Shown here: positions 1 through 8,811 of the stretch, one piece after another
Position numbering within the stretch: position 1 is the stretch's first letter
Layout: each line of letters starts with the position of its first letter
From: Paenibacillus nanensis
GTDB lineage: Bacteria; Bacillota; Bacilli; Paenibacillales; Paenibacillaceae
DNA: 57,459 bases
Assembly: GCF_003583765.1 (NCBI RefSeq)
Contig: NZ_QXQA01000025.1
Location: forward strand, 1-57,459
Direction: 5' to 3'
Notes under the pieces: model-generated
Seen by the model: the letters and a program-made list of their open reading frames with translations, nothing else
Database searches by the model: none
Told to the model about the DNA's origin: nothing
Made by a program: the position numbers and the translations under genes

Positions 1-147
1 GTCTTACAGGCAGGTTACCTACGTGTTACTCACCCGTCCGCCGCTAAGCATCGTGAAAGCAAGCTTTCACTTAGCTCCGCTCGACTTGCATGTATTAGGC
101 ACGCCGCCAGCGTTCGTCCTGAGCCAGGATCAAACTCTCCATAAAAG
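1..147 (-). rRNA. rrs: 16S ribosomal RNA, 5' part (runs off the window)
   Basis: On the minus strand the sequence reads AGAGTTTGATCCTGGCTCAG (positions 141 down to 122), the universal 5' signature of bacterial 16S rRNA, and continues through the conserved GACGAACGCTGGCGGCGTGC block to the left edge. Only about the first 147 bases lie in the window. The mature 5' end is set by analogy with Bacillus 16S and may be off by a few bases. The gene is transcribed away from oriC, as is usual for origin-proximal rrn operons. Confidence 0.97.
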
Positions 148-264
148 TGTTTGATTGCTCATTACGTTTGTTGCTTGAAGCTTTTCGCATCGGCTAAAGC
201 CGAGTACGAAAACTTCTTATATCTATTAACTCGTTACCGAATTAACAGGGCAGTTTCGCTCGTT

Positions 265-357
265 GTTCAGTTTTCAAAGAACAATCTTTTTCTTCCGTGT
301 CGCCCGTGTCTCAGCGGCGACTTAGATAATATATCACGTTTGCCTATACGAATGCAA
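265..357 (-). promoter_or_regulatory. rrn promoter and leader with boxA-like antitermination sequence
   Basis: Reading the minus strand, a TTGCAT -35 box (357-352), an 18-base spacer and a TATATT -10 box (333-328) form a plausible sigma-A promoter about 180 bases upstream of the 16S gene. Downstream in the leader, TGTTCTTTGAAAACTGAACA (284-265) matches the boxA-type element found in Bacillales rRNA leaders, which recruits antitermination factors. The hexamers were read by eye; no transcript start is proven. Confidence 0.6.
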
Positions 358-379
358 GTGTTTTTTTCTTTTTTTTATT

Positions 380-433
380 TTTACAAACAATGGGGCCATT
401 TATTCCTTCCTTGCGAGGAAAGAATAAATGGCC
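380..433 (-). terminator. Strong hairpin after the HD-GYP gene, probable terminator
   Basis: A long inverted repeat (394-410 against 416-433) with a 5-base loop lies just beyond the stop codon of the HD-GYP gene and before the rrn promoter. The U-tract expected on the minus strand is weak (CATTGTTTG), and is followed by an A-rich stretch. It may be an imperfect intrinsic terminator that keeps gyrA/HD-GYP transcription out of the rrn operon. Confidence 0.5.
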
Positions 434-443
434 CGTCCATGTT

Positions 444-1514
444 TTATTTGATGACTTCTTTGATATGAAGATGTCTCTCGATCGTTAAGTTCACAATCGC
501 TCCGCCGACGGACACCCATGGTCGTGTCGGATTTGTGCGGTCTGAGAATATGATTTCACCAATTCTCTCATCGCTCAATCGAACAACGGTTCCGTTATGG
601 AATGCCGTCACTTTCTCGATAAAGATTTGAACGTATGCAGGGTCCAGCTTACCAAACGATTCGCTAAGGAGCTGCTCCAACACCAAATAAGGCGAAGCTG
701 CTTTACGATAAGCTTTATTCAGCGTCATCGAATGGAATATGTCCGCTATGCTTACGATCTTGGCGTATGGATGGATCTTTGTCGAGTCAATGCCGAGCGG
801 ATATCCTGTTCCGTCAACCTTTTCATGATGCTGCAAAGCTGCAAGCTTTACCCCTTCATTAAGCGCCGCGACATTTTTGAGGAGCTGATAACCAAAAACG
901 GTATGCCGCTTCATCTCCTCATTTTCTTCCGGCGTCAGCGCATTCGGCTTGGACAAGATACTTTTATCGATCCGAACATTGCCGATATCCTTCAGTAACC
1001 CGGCTAGCGCGACTTGCATCCACTCTTTCTGCGGTTGTCCGACCCATTGCGCTATAAGATAGGAGGTCAGGGCGGAAGTTACGCTCTTATGGAGCAGATA
1101 GTCGTCTTGCTGGAACACTCTTGGAATAAACGTAAGGATTTTATAGTCGGCTATATGCTGCAGAAGACGTTCTAACTGCACCCGGATATCCATAACGGGC
1201 ATACCTTGTACGGTAGACGAGTTGAACACTTTCCGCATGAGATCAATCATTTTTTCATACTCGTTCTGCAGATTGGTCGCAGGGAGCTGAACCTTTTTCA
1301 CTGCAGCCGAGTTTTCTTTCTTCTCTTCCCCGCTCTTCGCTTCGCCCTGCTGGTTCTCTATGGTCACCTCAGCTACGAGGAACGCTTGCAGAATATCAAT
1401 ATCCTTAGGCGTTAAAATCTTACCCTTGTGCATTAATACACTACCAAGCGGGGTGAGGACATCCTCTATAATTTTGTCGCCCAGCTTCACCTTCGATACC
1501 GCTACTACACTCAT
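444..1514 (-). CDS. HD-GYP domain protein with degenerate HD motif
   Basis: A 356-residue protein with an N-terminal region of about 110 residues (residues 60-80 charged and low-complexity) and a C-terminal HD-GYP domain (about 140-310). HD-GYP proteins normally hydrolyse cyclic di-GMP through a binuclear metal centre. The later motifs are kept: HHEKVDGTGYP and the downstream IADIF. The central LLHDIGK motif reads LLKDIGN, so the metal-binding histidine is lysine. I therefore expect reduced or no phosphodiesterase activity, perhaps a binding or scaffolding role. It starts 22 bases after gyrA on the same strand and is probably cotranscribed with it. Confidence 0.85.
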   Translation of the reverse strand: MSVVAVSKVKLGDKIIEDVLTPLGSVLMHKGKILTPKDIDILQAFLVAEVTIENQQGEAKSGEEKKENSAAVKKVQLPATNLQNEYEKMIDLMRKVFNSSTVQGMPVMDIRVQLERLLQHIADYKILTFIPRVFQQDDYLLHKSVTSALTSYLIAQWVGQPQKEWMQVALAGLLKDIGNVRIDKSILSKPNALTPEENEEMKRHTVFGYQLLKNVAALNEGVKLAALQHHEKVDGTGYPLGIDSTKIHPYAKIVSIADIFHSMTLNKAYRKAASPYLVLEQLLSESFGKLDPAYVQIFIEKVTAFHNGTVVRLSDERIGEIIFSDRTNPTRPWVSVGGAIVNLTIERHLHIKEVIK

Positions 1515-1536
1515 GGAAGTCCCCTCCCTCTGCTTG

Positions 1537-4032
1537 CTAGTCCGTTATTGGATCCGTTGATGAAGGCTCGTTATCTTGGCCTTCTTCTCCCGTCTCCGCT
1601 TCAGCCTCTTCACTGCGTGCCACGCGAGTTACAGTTGCAACCGTATCGTCTTCGCGCGTATTAATCAGCTTCACGCCTTGCGTATTACGGCCCATGGTCG
1701 AGATTCCTTCCATGCTTGTCCGAATGAGCGTGCCAAGGGCAGTCATAATCATAAGATCCTCGTCATTCTCAACCACTTTGAGGGAGACGATCGGACCGTT
1801 CTTTTCTGTTACGTTAAGCGTCTTGATACCTTTGCCGCCGCGGTTCTGGATCCGGTATTCGCTTACCGGCGTACGCTTGCCATAGCCCTTCGACGTCACG
1901 ATCAGTACGTCTCTATCCGGAACCACAACATCCATATCGATAACGGTGTCGTCATCGTCCAGGCCGATACCTTTCACGCCGGTTGCCGAGCGTCCCATCG
2001 ATCGAACATCATGCTCCGAGAAACGAATGGACATGCCTTGCGCCGTGCCCATAATAATTTCTTGGTTGCCGTCCGTTAGCTTGACGCCAATGAGATCGTC
2101 GTCCTCACGCAAGGATATCGCGATTAGACCTACCTTACGGATATTGCTGTAATCATCAAGCGGCGTTTTCTTCACGACGCCCTGTCTCGTTGCAAAGAAC
2201 AGGTACTGCTCGGAATCGAATGCCTGAACCGGAATGACCGCATTGATCGTCTCTCCCTGCTCGATTTGGATCAGGTTGATGATCGGCGTTCCTCTAGCCG
2301 TACGGCTTAGGTCCGGAATTTCATAGGCTTTCAGCTTATAAACCTTGCCCTTATTGGTGAAGAAGAGCAAGAAATGATGCGTGTTGGATACAAAAAGATG
2401 CTCAACGAAATCATTTTCTTTCGTATCCATGCCGACCACGCCTTTGCCGCCGCGTTTTTGGCTGCGGTAAGTCGTTACCGGCAGACGCTTTATATAGCCG
2501 GAATGCGTAATCGAGATGATGACATCCTCGCGAGGAATTAGATCCTCGTCCAAGATTTCTTCGTCGCTCGCCGTAATTTCGGTGCGGCGCTCGTCGCCGA
2601 ATCTTTCTTTGATCTCATCAAGCTCCTTGCTGATAATATCCAGCACGAGCTGCTCGTCCGCCAAAATCGCTTTGTATTCCGCGATCTTGCGCATAAGCTC
2701 CTCGTATTCCGCCTCGATTTTGTCGCGTTCCAAACCTGTCAAGCGCTGGAGACGCATATCGAGAATCGCTTGCGCCTGATCATAAGAAAGCGCAAACCGG
2801 GCAATCAAGCCTTCGCGCGCTTCATCCGTCGTTTGCGAAGCACGGATCAAAGCGATTACCTCATCCAAGTTATCAAGCGCAATACGCAAGCCTTCCAGGA
2901 TATGCGCGCGTGCCTCCGCCTTCTTCAGATCGTATTCTGTACGACGGCGAATAACCTCGATTTGGTGCTGCAAGTAGTGATACAGCATATCGCGCAGATT
3001 AAGCGTCTTCGGCTCGCCATTTACAAGCGCGAGCATGTTGATGCCGAAGTTGGATTGAAGCTGCGTCTGCTTGTACAGGTTGTTAAGAACGACGTTCGGA
3101 TTAACGTCCCTCCGAAGCTCGATAACGACGCGCATGCCGTTGCGATCGGATTCGTCGCGGAGATCGGTGATCCCTTCGATTTTCTTCTCGCGGACCAGCT
3201 CGGCGATTTTTTCAACAAGACGCGCCTTAATGACTTGATAAGGCAGCTCGTGAACGATAATGCGAGCTTTGCCGTTATTCTCTTCGATGGTCGCTCTTGC
3301 CCGCATCGTTACGGAACCGCGTCCGGTTAAATAAGCCTGACGGATCCCGCTACGGCCCAAGACGAACGCTGCCGTCGGGAAGTCAGGTCCTTTCACATAG
3401 TCCATCAGCTCAAGCGATGTAATATCCGGGTTACGGATGAGCGCCTGAGCGCCGTCAATGACCTCATTCAGGTTATGCGGCGGAATATTCGTCGCCATAC
3501 CTACGGCAATACCGGTCACCCCGTTCACCAGCAGATTCGGGAACCTTGAAGGCAATACGACCGGCTCTTGCTCTTCTCCGTCATAGTTCGGAGCAAAATC
3601 TATCGTTTCTTTGTTTATATCGCGAAGAAGCTCCATTGCCATCTTGGACAAACGGGCCTCTGTATAACGCATGGCCGCCGCCATATCACCGTCAACCGAA
3701 CCGAAGTTGCCGTGTCCTTCAACAAGCATATACCGCATGGAGAAATCCTGCGCCATCCTGACCATCGATTCGTATACCGCCGAATCGCCATGTGGATGGT
3801 ACTTGCCGATAACTTCGCCAACGATTCTGGCTGATTTCTTAAAAGGCTTGTCCGGTGACATGCCCAGGTCGGACATCGCGTACAGAATACGGCGATGAAC
3901 CGGCTTCAATCCGTCTCTCACATCAGGCAAAGCGCGGCTTACGATGATGCTCATCGCATAATCCATAAAGGAATCTCGCATCTCTATGCCGATATCACGG
4001 TCTGTCACTGACATTCGTTGTTCTTCCGCCAT
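1537..4032 (-). CDS. gyrA: DNA gyrase subunit A
   Basis: Catalytic breakage-reunion subunit of DNA gyrase, which with GyrB introduces negative supercoils. It is 831 residues from the chosen ATG at 4032, preceded by GGGAGG at good spacing; a further in-frame ATG at 4053 lacks such a site. The quinolone-resistance region reads HPHGDSAVYE, with Ser and Glu at the two usual resistance positions, the sensitive state seen in Bacillus. The active-site Tyr lies in AAMRYTEAR. GyrA-box-type RGGKG motifs occur in the C-terminal beta-pinwheel. Acidic tail at the C terminus. Confidence 0.98.
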   Translation of the reverse strand: MAEEQRMSVTDRDIGIEMRDSFMDYAMSIIVSRALPDVRDGLKPVHRRILYAMSDLGMSPDKPFKKSARIVGEVIGKYHPHGDSAVYESMVRMAQDFSMRYMLVEGHGNFGSVDGDMAAAMRYTEARLSKMAMELLRDINKETIDFAPNYDGEEQEPVVLPSRFPNLLVNGVTGIAVGMATNIPPHNLNEVIDGAQALIRNPDITSLELMDYVKGPDFPTAAFVLGRSGIRQAYLTGRGSVTMRARATIEENNGKARIIVHELPYQVIKARLVEKIAELVREKKIEGITDLRDESDRNGMRVVIELRRDVNPNVVLNNLYKQTQLQSNFGINMLALVNGEPKTLNLRDMLYHYLQHQIEVIRRRTEYDLKKAEARAHILEGLRIALDNLDEVIALIRASQTTDEAREGLIARFALSYDQAQAILDMRLQRLTGLERDKIEAEYEELMRKIAEYKAILADEQLVLDIISKELDEIKERFGDERRTEITASDEEILDEDLIPREDVIISITHSGYIKRLPVTTYRSQKRGGKGVVGMDTKENDFVEHLFVSNTHHFLLFFTNKGKVYKLKAYEIPDLSRTARGTPIINLIQIEQGETINAVIPVQAFDSEQYLFFATRQGVVKKTPLDDYSNIRKVGLIAISLREDDDLIGVKLTDGNQEIIMGTAQGMSIRFSEHDVRSMGRSATGVKGIGLDDDDTVIDMDVVVPDRDVLIVTSKGYGKRTPVSEYRIQNRGGKGIKTLNVTEKNGPIVSLKVVENDEDLMIMTALGTLIRTSMEGISTMGRNTQGVKLINTREDDTVATVTRVARSEEAEAETGEEGQDNEPSSTDPITD

Positions 4033-4381
4033 GCTTAACCTCCCTGACGTCATCTATCTGTGACTCAATGACTCTTTCCATATATTACTTTCACAAATGA
4101 AGCGCATATAAACCTTGCCTAAAGCAGCGCTTCCGGGTCCAAGGCCCTATTCTAAACGATTCGGTAAAAATAGGCCGACGTTCATCTCCATAAGAAAATA
4201 TTAGACATAAAGTAAATAGACCCAACTTTTATTATACCATTCATTCCAGTGTCTGTCTTGTCTCTTGCCTCTTACTTACGAGAAAAATTGCTTTCCGTTC
4301 GTCAATCCGGAGGCTATATATTCGGGTGTGCTCAAACATCGTTCGACCCTGACTTAGACTAAAAGGAAAGGTGGTTTGACA
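4033..4381. promoter_or_regulatory. Divergent intergenic region with gyrA promoter
   Basis: On the minus strand, AAGACA (4259-4254), a 17-base spacer and TATAAT (4236-4231) form a likely gyrA promoter, giving an untranslated leader of roughly 190 bases. No structured leader could be recognised. For the plus-strand ATP-grasp gene a clear ribosome binding site (AAGGTGG, 4368-4374) is present but no convincing promoter was seen. No further gene is evident in this stretch. Confidence 0.5.
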
Positions 4382-5134
4382 TTGGCGATTCGAAGAGTAA
4401 GGAGCAAATGGGCGAAAACAAAGGCCCTGCTGCAATCGCGGGAGCTGCGGCCCTATGTTCCGCTCACCAAACGTTTCAGCCGGACCGCGCTCCATGCCAT
4501 GCTGGAACAATTCGACATGGTTTATATAAAACCGATTGAAGGCACGTTCGGCAAAGGCGTTATCCGGGTTGAGAGATTTAGTGAGCCTTCTCCAGGCTAT
4601 CGCTATCAAATTCAGAACAGAGAATACTCCTTTGAAACGTTCGACGAGCTTTACTGGGCACTGCAGGATTACACAGGCAGAAAAGGCTATCTCGTGCAGA
4701 AAGGCATTGATTTGCTGACGTACCGCAACAGGCGGTTCGACATCCGAGTCATGATCCAAAAAAACTTAAGCAACCGCTGGGAGACAACCGGATTCATCGG
4801 CCGGCTGTCGCATCCGGATCACGTCGTAACCAACTATCACAGCGGGGGAACCCTCCTGCCTCTCGAGCGATTGCTGTCCGAGCATTTAAGCGCGGCCGAT
4901 GTGGCGACCTACAGAAGAGACCTGAAAACGCTTGGCGTTATGATTGGCCGCCAGCTTAGCAAAGCTTATCCCGGATTGAAGGAGCTTGGCGCGGATATCG
5001 CGATCGACACCGATTTCCATCCCTGGATCCTTGAAGTGAATACGAAGCCGCATTTGTATGCCTTCAAGCAGATTGACACAAGTATGCAGCGAAAAGTAAC
5101 GCGGTACGCCAAGGCCTACGGCGGAATGAAGTAA
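4382..5134 (+). CDS. YheC/YheD-like ATP-grasp protein
   Basis: About 250 residues that make up an ATP-grasp domain of the YheC/YheD family (spore-coat associated in Bacillus). Visible signatures are VYIKPIEGTFGKG near residue 40 (nucleotide binding), RFDIRVMIQ in the middle, and LEVNTKPHLYAFKQID near the C terminus, typical of metal-binding residues in this family. It is shorter than full YheC/YheD proteins and lacks their N-terminal domain. The TTG at 4382 is chosen because AAGGTGG lies 7 bases upstream; the TTG at 4376 would be too close. The gene sits divergent to gyrA and convergent with gyrB. Substrate unknown. Confidence 0.8.
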   Translation: MAIRRVRSKWAKTKALLQSRELRPYVPLTKRFSRTALHAMLEQFDMVYIKPIEGTFGKGVIRVERFSEPSPGYRYQIQNREYSFETFDELYWALQDYTGRKGYLVQKGIDLLTYRNRRFDIRVMIQKNLSNRWETTGFIGRLSHPDHVVTNYHSGGTLLPLERLLSEHLSAADVATYRRDLKTLGVMIGRQLSKAYPGLKELGADIAIDTDFHPWILEVNTKPHLYAFKQIDTSMQRKVTRYAKAYGGMK

Positions 5135-5154
5135 ACTATCCGGCGCAAGAAGCG

Positions 5155-5195
5155 CAAAAAAAAGAGCAGCCCATTCCGATGAATGGCTGCTCTTC
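5155..5195 (-). terminator. Intrinsic terminator of gyrB
   Basis: Stem 5162-5176 against 5181-5194 with a 4-base loop. On the minus strand it is followed by a run of eight T, immediately after the gyrB stop codon. It may also stop the convergent ATP-grasp transcript, although the plus-strand tail is less T-rich. Confidence 0.85.
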
Positions 5196-5200
5196 CTCGC

Positions 5201-7111
5201 TTAAATATCAAGATTGGTTACATATTTCGCGTATTTCTGAATAAACTCCCGACGAGGCTCTACATTATCGCCCATTAGCGTATCAAAAATTGTGTCCGCT
5301 TCAATCGCATCCTGGATCGATACTTGCAGCATCGAACGGCTCTCGGGATCCATTGTAGTCTCCCAAAGCTGAGTCGCGTCCATCTCGCCGAGACCTTTGT
5401 ATCGCTGAATGTTCACCTTGGCGCCCTCGCCGAACTCGGCGATAATGGCGTCCCGCTCCTTTTCCGTCAGCGCGTAACGAACGACCTTATTGCGCTCGAT
5501 CTTAAAGAGCGGCGGTTGCGCGATATACACAAAGCCGGCTTCGATAATTTGACGCATATAGCGATAGAAGAAGGTCAGCAGCAAGGTGCGGATATGCGCC
5601 CCGTCGACGTCGGCGTCCGTCATGATGATGATCTTATGATAACGGGCCTTCGAAATATCAAAGTCATCGCTAATGCCGGTTCCAAGCGCCGTAATAATGG
5701 CGCGGATCTCGGCGTTGCCGAGAATACGGTCAAGACGGGCCTTCTCTACGTTCAAAATTTTACCCCGCAGCGGCAGAATCGCTTGGAAGTGGCGATCGCG
5801 GCCCTGCTTCGCGGAACCGCCCGCGGAGTCGCCTTCGACGATATACAGCTCGCTGATCGACGCGTCCTTGGAGGAGCAGTCCGCCAGCTTGCCTGGCAGC
5901 GATCCGACCTCGAGCGCGCTCTTGCGGCGAGTCAGCTCGCGCGCCTTACGCGCAGCTTCGCGCGCGCGGGCGGCTTGCAAGCCCTTCTCAACAATCTTGC
6001 GGGATACCGTCGGGTTCTCATCCATAAATTCCTGGAATTTCTCCGCAAAGAACGACTCCACGATACCGCGCACTTCGCTGTTGCCCAGCTTGGTCTTCGT
6101 CTGTCCTTCGAATTGCGGCTCCGGAATTTTGACCGAAATAATCGCCGTAAGCCCTTCACGCACGTCATCGCCGGAGAAGTTGGAGTCATTATCCTTGATC
6201 AGACTCGACTTCCGGGCGTAATCGTTAATGATCCGGGTTAACGCGCTCTTAAAGCCGGATTCATGCGTACCGCCCTCATGCGTATTGATATTATTGGCGA
6301 AAGAATAAATATTCTCCGAGTAGCTGTCGTTGTACTGAAGCGAAACCTCAACCTGAATATTATCTTTCGCTCCTTCAACGTAAATCGGCGTCTCATGGAG
6401 CACTTCGCGGTTACGGTTCAGGAACGTTACGAATTCGTTGATGCCGCCGTCGTATTTGAACGAATTGGAAACACCCGTCCGCTCGTCCGTCAGCGTGATC
6501 TCGATTCCCTTGTTCAGGAACGCCAGCTCGCGAATCCGGTTCTGAAGCGTCTCGTAGTCATAGACGGTCGTATCCGTGAAGATCTCGGGGTCTGGCAGGA
6601 ACGTCGTGCGTGTTCCCGTAGTATCCGTATCGCCTATAACCTTCACATCGTATTGCGGAATGCCTCTGCGGTACTCCTGCTGATAAATCTTGCCGTCGCG
6701 GCTAACCTGCACGCGGACATGTTCCGACAAGGCATTCACAACGGAAACGCCGACGCCGTGCAAACCGCCGGACACTTTATAGCCTTCGCCTCCGAATTTG
6801 CCGCCTGCGTGAAGAACCGTCATGACGACTTCCAGCGTCGACTTCTGAAGCTTCGCGTTCATACCAACCGGAATGCCGCGGCCGTTATCGATGACGGTAA
6901 TGCTGTTGTTCTCGTGAACAATAACATCGATCTTGTTGCAATAACCGGCAAGCGCTTCGTCAATACTATTGTCGACGACCTCCCATACCAGATGGTGAAG
7001 GCCTTTGCCGCTGGTGGAGCCGATATACATCCCGGGGCGTTTGCGTACCGCCTCTAGTCCTTCCAGAACCTGTATCTGACTCTCGTCATACGTATGCTGT
7101 TCCAAAGACAT
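5201..7111 (-). CDS. gyrB: DNA gyrase subunit B
   Basis: ATPase subunit of DNA gyrase, 636 residues, the usual length for Gram-positive GyrB. The GHKL ATPase fold is shown by VVDNSIDEALAG and GGLHGVGVSVVNALS. The TOPRIM metal site is shown by EGDSAGGSAKQGRDR and DADVDGAHIRTLL. The C-terminal region contains the conserved QRYKGLGEM segment. The ATG at 7111 is preceded by GAGAGGAG at a slightly long distance. It lies 38 bases after remB on the same strand, probably in one transcript with recF and remB. Confidence 0.98.
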   Translation of the reverse strand: MSLEQHTYDESQIQVLEGLEAVRKRPGMYIGSTSGKGLHHLVWEVVDNSIDEALAGYCNKIDVIVHENNSITVIDNGRGIPVGMNAKLQKSTLEVVMTVLHAGGKFGGEGYKVSGGLHGVGVSVVNALSEHVRVQVSRDGKIYQQEYRRGIPQYDVKVIGDTDTTGTRTTFLPDPEIFTDTTVYDYETLQNRIRELAFLNKGIEITLTDERTGVSNSFKYDGGINEFVTFLNRNREVLHETPIYVEGAKDNIQVEVSLQYNDSYSENIYSFANNINTHEGGTHESGFKSALTRIINDYARKSSLIKDNDSNFSGDDVREGLTAIISVKIPEPQFEGQTKTKLGNSEVRGIVESFFAEKFQEFMDENPTVSRKIVEKGLQAARAREAARKARELTRRKSALEVGSLPGKLADCSSKDASISELYIVEGDSAGGSAKQGRDRHFQAILPLRGKILNVEKARLDRILGNAEIRAIITALGTGISDDFDISKARYHKIIIMTDADVDGAHIRTLLLTFFYRYMRQIIEAGFVYIAQPPLFKIERNKVVRYALTEKERDAIIAEFGEGAKVNIQRYKGLGEMDATQLWETTMDPESRSMLQVSIQDAIEADTIFDTLMGDNVEPRREFIQKYAKYVTNLDI

Positions 7112-7149
7112 GCAAGTTCACTGCTCCTCTCAACTGCTCTTCCTGTTCG

Positions 7150-7401
7150 TTATCCATTCGCCGCAAAATGATGCGCTCGCTTCTTCAGCGTAGAGGATGA
7201 AATCGGCGAATAGTAAATTTTTCGTTGTGTCACTACGATCGACTTCGGATCTTCCTCGCCAATCGTCTCGACGTCCTTGCGCTTAAGCGCGCCGGCTACG
7301 AATTGTTTGGACAGCTTGGAGGATTGCTCGATCGATATATCGAAAATCGCTACCAATTCGGCCGCGCGGATAATCTTCTCTCCGCCCAAGTGAATGTACA
7401 T
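7150..7401 (-). CDS. remB: RemB/YaaB-type DUF370 regulatory protein
   Basis: Small protein of 83 residues beginning MYIHLGGEKI, with the conserved PKSIVVTQRKIYYSPISSST segment of YaaB/RemB. In Bacillus this family is linked to regulation of extracellular matrix genes and always sits between recF and gyrB. A GTG four codons upstream (7413) is possible, but its ribosome binding site would be only two bases away; the ATG at 7401 fits homologues better. Located 31 bases downstream of recF. Confidence 0.88.
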   Translation of the reverse strand: MYIHLGGEKIIRAAELVAIFDISIEQSSKLSKQFVAGALKRKDVETIGEEDPKSIVVTQRKIYYSPISSSTLKKRAHHFAANG

Positions 7402-7432
7402 CCCGCAAATCACTTCTCCCTTAATCGCCCGA

Positions 7433-8542
7433 TTAGACTGTCACTTTGCCTTCCCGCACATAATAGATGCCGGCATCATGGAGCTTGCTCATGTTGACGC
7501 TCTCCAGGCCGGTCGTCGTAATAAAAGTTTGGACTTTGCTCTGAAAGGTTTCTATCAGCTGCGTCTGCCGATTCTGATCAAGCTCGGACAAGACGTCATC
7601 CAGCAGAAGCAGAGGGTATTCGCCGATCTCCTCGTTAATCAGCTCGATTTCCGCGAGCTTCAGCGATAGAGCCGTCGTGCGTTGCTGACCTTGCGATCCG
7701 AATACCTGGGCTTCCTTGCCGTTAATAAAGAAGGCCAGATCATCGCGATGCGGGCCCGTTAAGCTTACCCCTCTTCGAATCTCCTGATCTCTCACCTGTG
7801 TTAACTTTATCATAAATTGCTCAAATAAAACAGATTCATCTTGCTGGGCGTCCGTATCGAAAGAGGGACGATACTCGATCGTCAGCTGCTCCGCGCCGCC
7901 CGTAATGCCGGCATGAATTTGCTCCGCGAACGCTTGTAATTTATTTATAAAGTGTTTCCTCTTTTTCATGATTTTAACACCGAACTCCGCCAGCTGCATA
8001 TTCCATACGTCCAGCATGGCGTTATTGACACTGCCCGGCGAAGCGGTTTTCAAATAATTGTTACGCTGCTGCAGCACCTTGCCGTATTGCGTAAGGGTAT
8101 GCAAATAACCGGGCTGCACTTGCCCGATTTCCATATCGAGAAATCGGCGGCGAACGCCCGGTGAACCTTTTACAATCTCCAGATCCTCCGGCGCGAACAT
8201 CACGACGTTCAAGGACCCGATGAAATCGCTAAGCTTGCGCTGCTCCAGTCCATTGATCTTCGCTTTCTTGCCTTGCGAGGAATAGATTAAGTCGAGCTTG
8301 ACCGTGCCGTACCGCTTGTTAACCTCTCCTCCGACTCTCGCCGAATCGGCCTGCCAGCCGATTAATTCCTTATCCTTCGACGTTCGGTGCGATTTCGACA
8401 AGGCCAAGACAAAGATTGCCTCAAGCAGATTCGTCTTGCCCTGCGCGTTCGGCCCTAAGAACACATTCACTTTATTCGGAGTCGCAAGCTTAAGCTCGCT
8501 GTAATTCCGATAGTTTTGCAATTCGATGCTGTTTAAAAACAC
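7433..8542 (-). CDS. recF: DNA replication and repair protein RecF
   Basis: SMC-like ATPase that helps load RecA at gaps and stalled forks. The 369-residue length is typical. The Walker A motif GPNAQGKTNLLEAI lies near residue 30, and the Walker B/D-loop LLLDDVLSELDQNRQ near residue 316. An ABC-type signature region (FGSQGQQRTTALSLKLAE) precedes it. It is part of the dnaA-dnaN-yaaA-recF-remB-gyrB string. Confidence 0.97.
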   Translation of the reverse strand: MFLNSIELQNYRNYSELKLATPNKVNVFLGPNAQGKTNLLEAIFVLALSKSHRTSKDKELIGWQADSARVGGEVNKRYGTVKLDLIYSSQGKKAKINGLEQRKLSDFIGSLNVVMFAPEDLEIVKGSPGVRRRFLDMEIGQVQPGYLHTLTQYGKVLQQRNNYLKTASPGSVNNAMLDVWNMQLAEFGVKIMKKRKHFINKLQAFAEQIHAGITGGAEQLTIEYRPSFDTDAQQDESVLFEQFMIKLTQVRDQEIRRGVSLTGPHRDDLAFFINGKEAQVFGSQGQQRTTALSLKLAEIELINEEIGEYPLLLLDDVLSELDQNRQTQLIETFQSKVQTFITTTGLESVNMSKLHDAGIYYVREGKVTV

Positions 8543-8572
8543 GTTACGAGCCTCCCGGCGGTCCGCCCTCGC

Positions 8573-8791
8573 TTACTTGCCTGCCGCTACGACGAAAGTG
8601 CCGCAGCCTTCAACTTCTACCTTATCCCCAACATAGAGCTTGCGTCCGCGGCGGTTATCAGCCTCACCGTTTATGTGGATAGCTGTCTCCTGGAGAAAAA
8701 ATTTCGCTTGTCCACCTGTGGATATACAGTCCGCCAGCTTCAAAAACTGTCCGAGCGCAATATATTCCGTCCGAATTTCGATTTCTTTCAT
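8573..8791 (-). CDS. yaaA: S4 domain protein YaaA
   Basis: A 72-residue protein that is a single S4 RNA-binding domain: the FLKLADCISTGGQAKFFL helix-turn and the VEVEGCGTF strand are visible. Homologues between dnaN and recF in Bacillus are named YaaA/RlbA and are thought to act in ribosome assembly. It lies 20 bases downstream of dnaN on the same strand. Confidence 0.92.
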   Translation of the reverse strand: MKEIEIRTEYIALGQFLKLADCISTGGQAKFFLQETAIHINGEADNRRGRKLYVGDKVEVEGCGTFVVAAGK

Positions 8792-8811
8792 GCTTTCGCT
8801 TCCTCTCTGGC

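Noticed and set aside
4241..4759. 172-codon minus-strand frame over the start of the ATP-grasp gene
   Set aside because: Most of it is antisense to the conserved ATP-grasp domain, and the remainder lies in the gyrA leader.
5324..6241. 305-codon plus-strand frame within gyrB
   Set aside because: Antisense shadow of gyrB with no family features.
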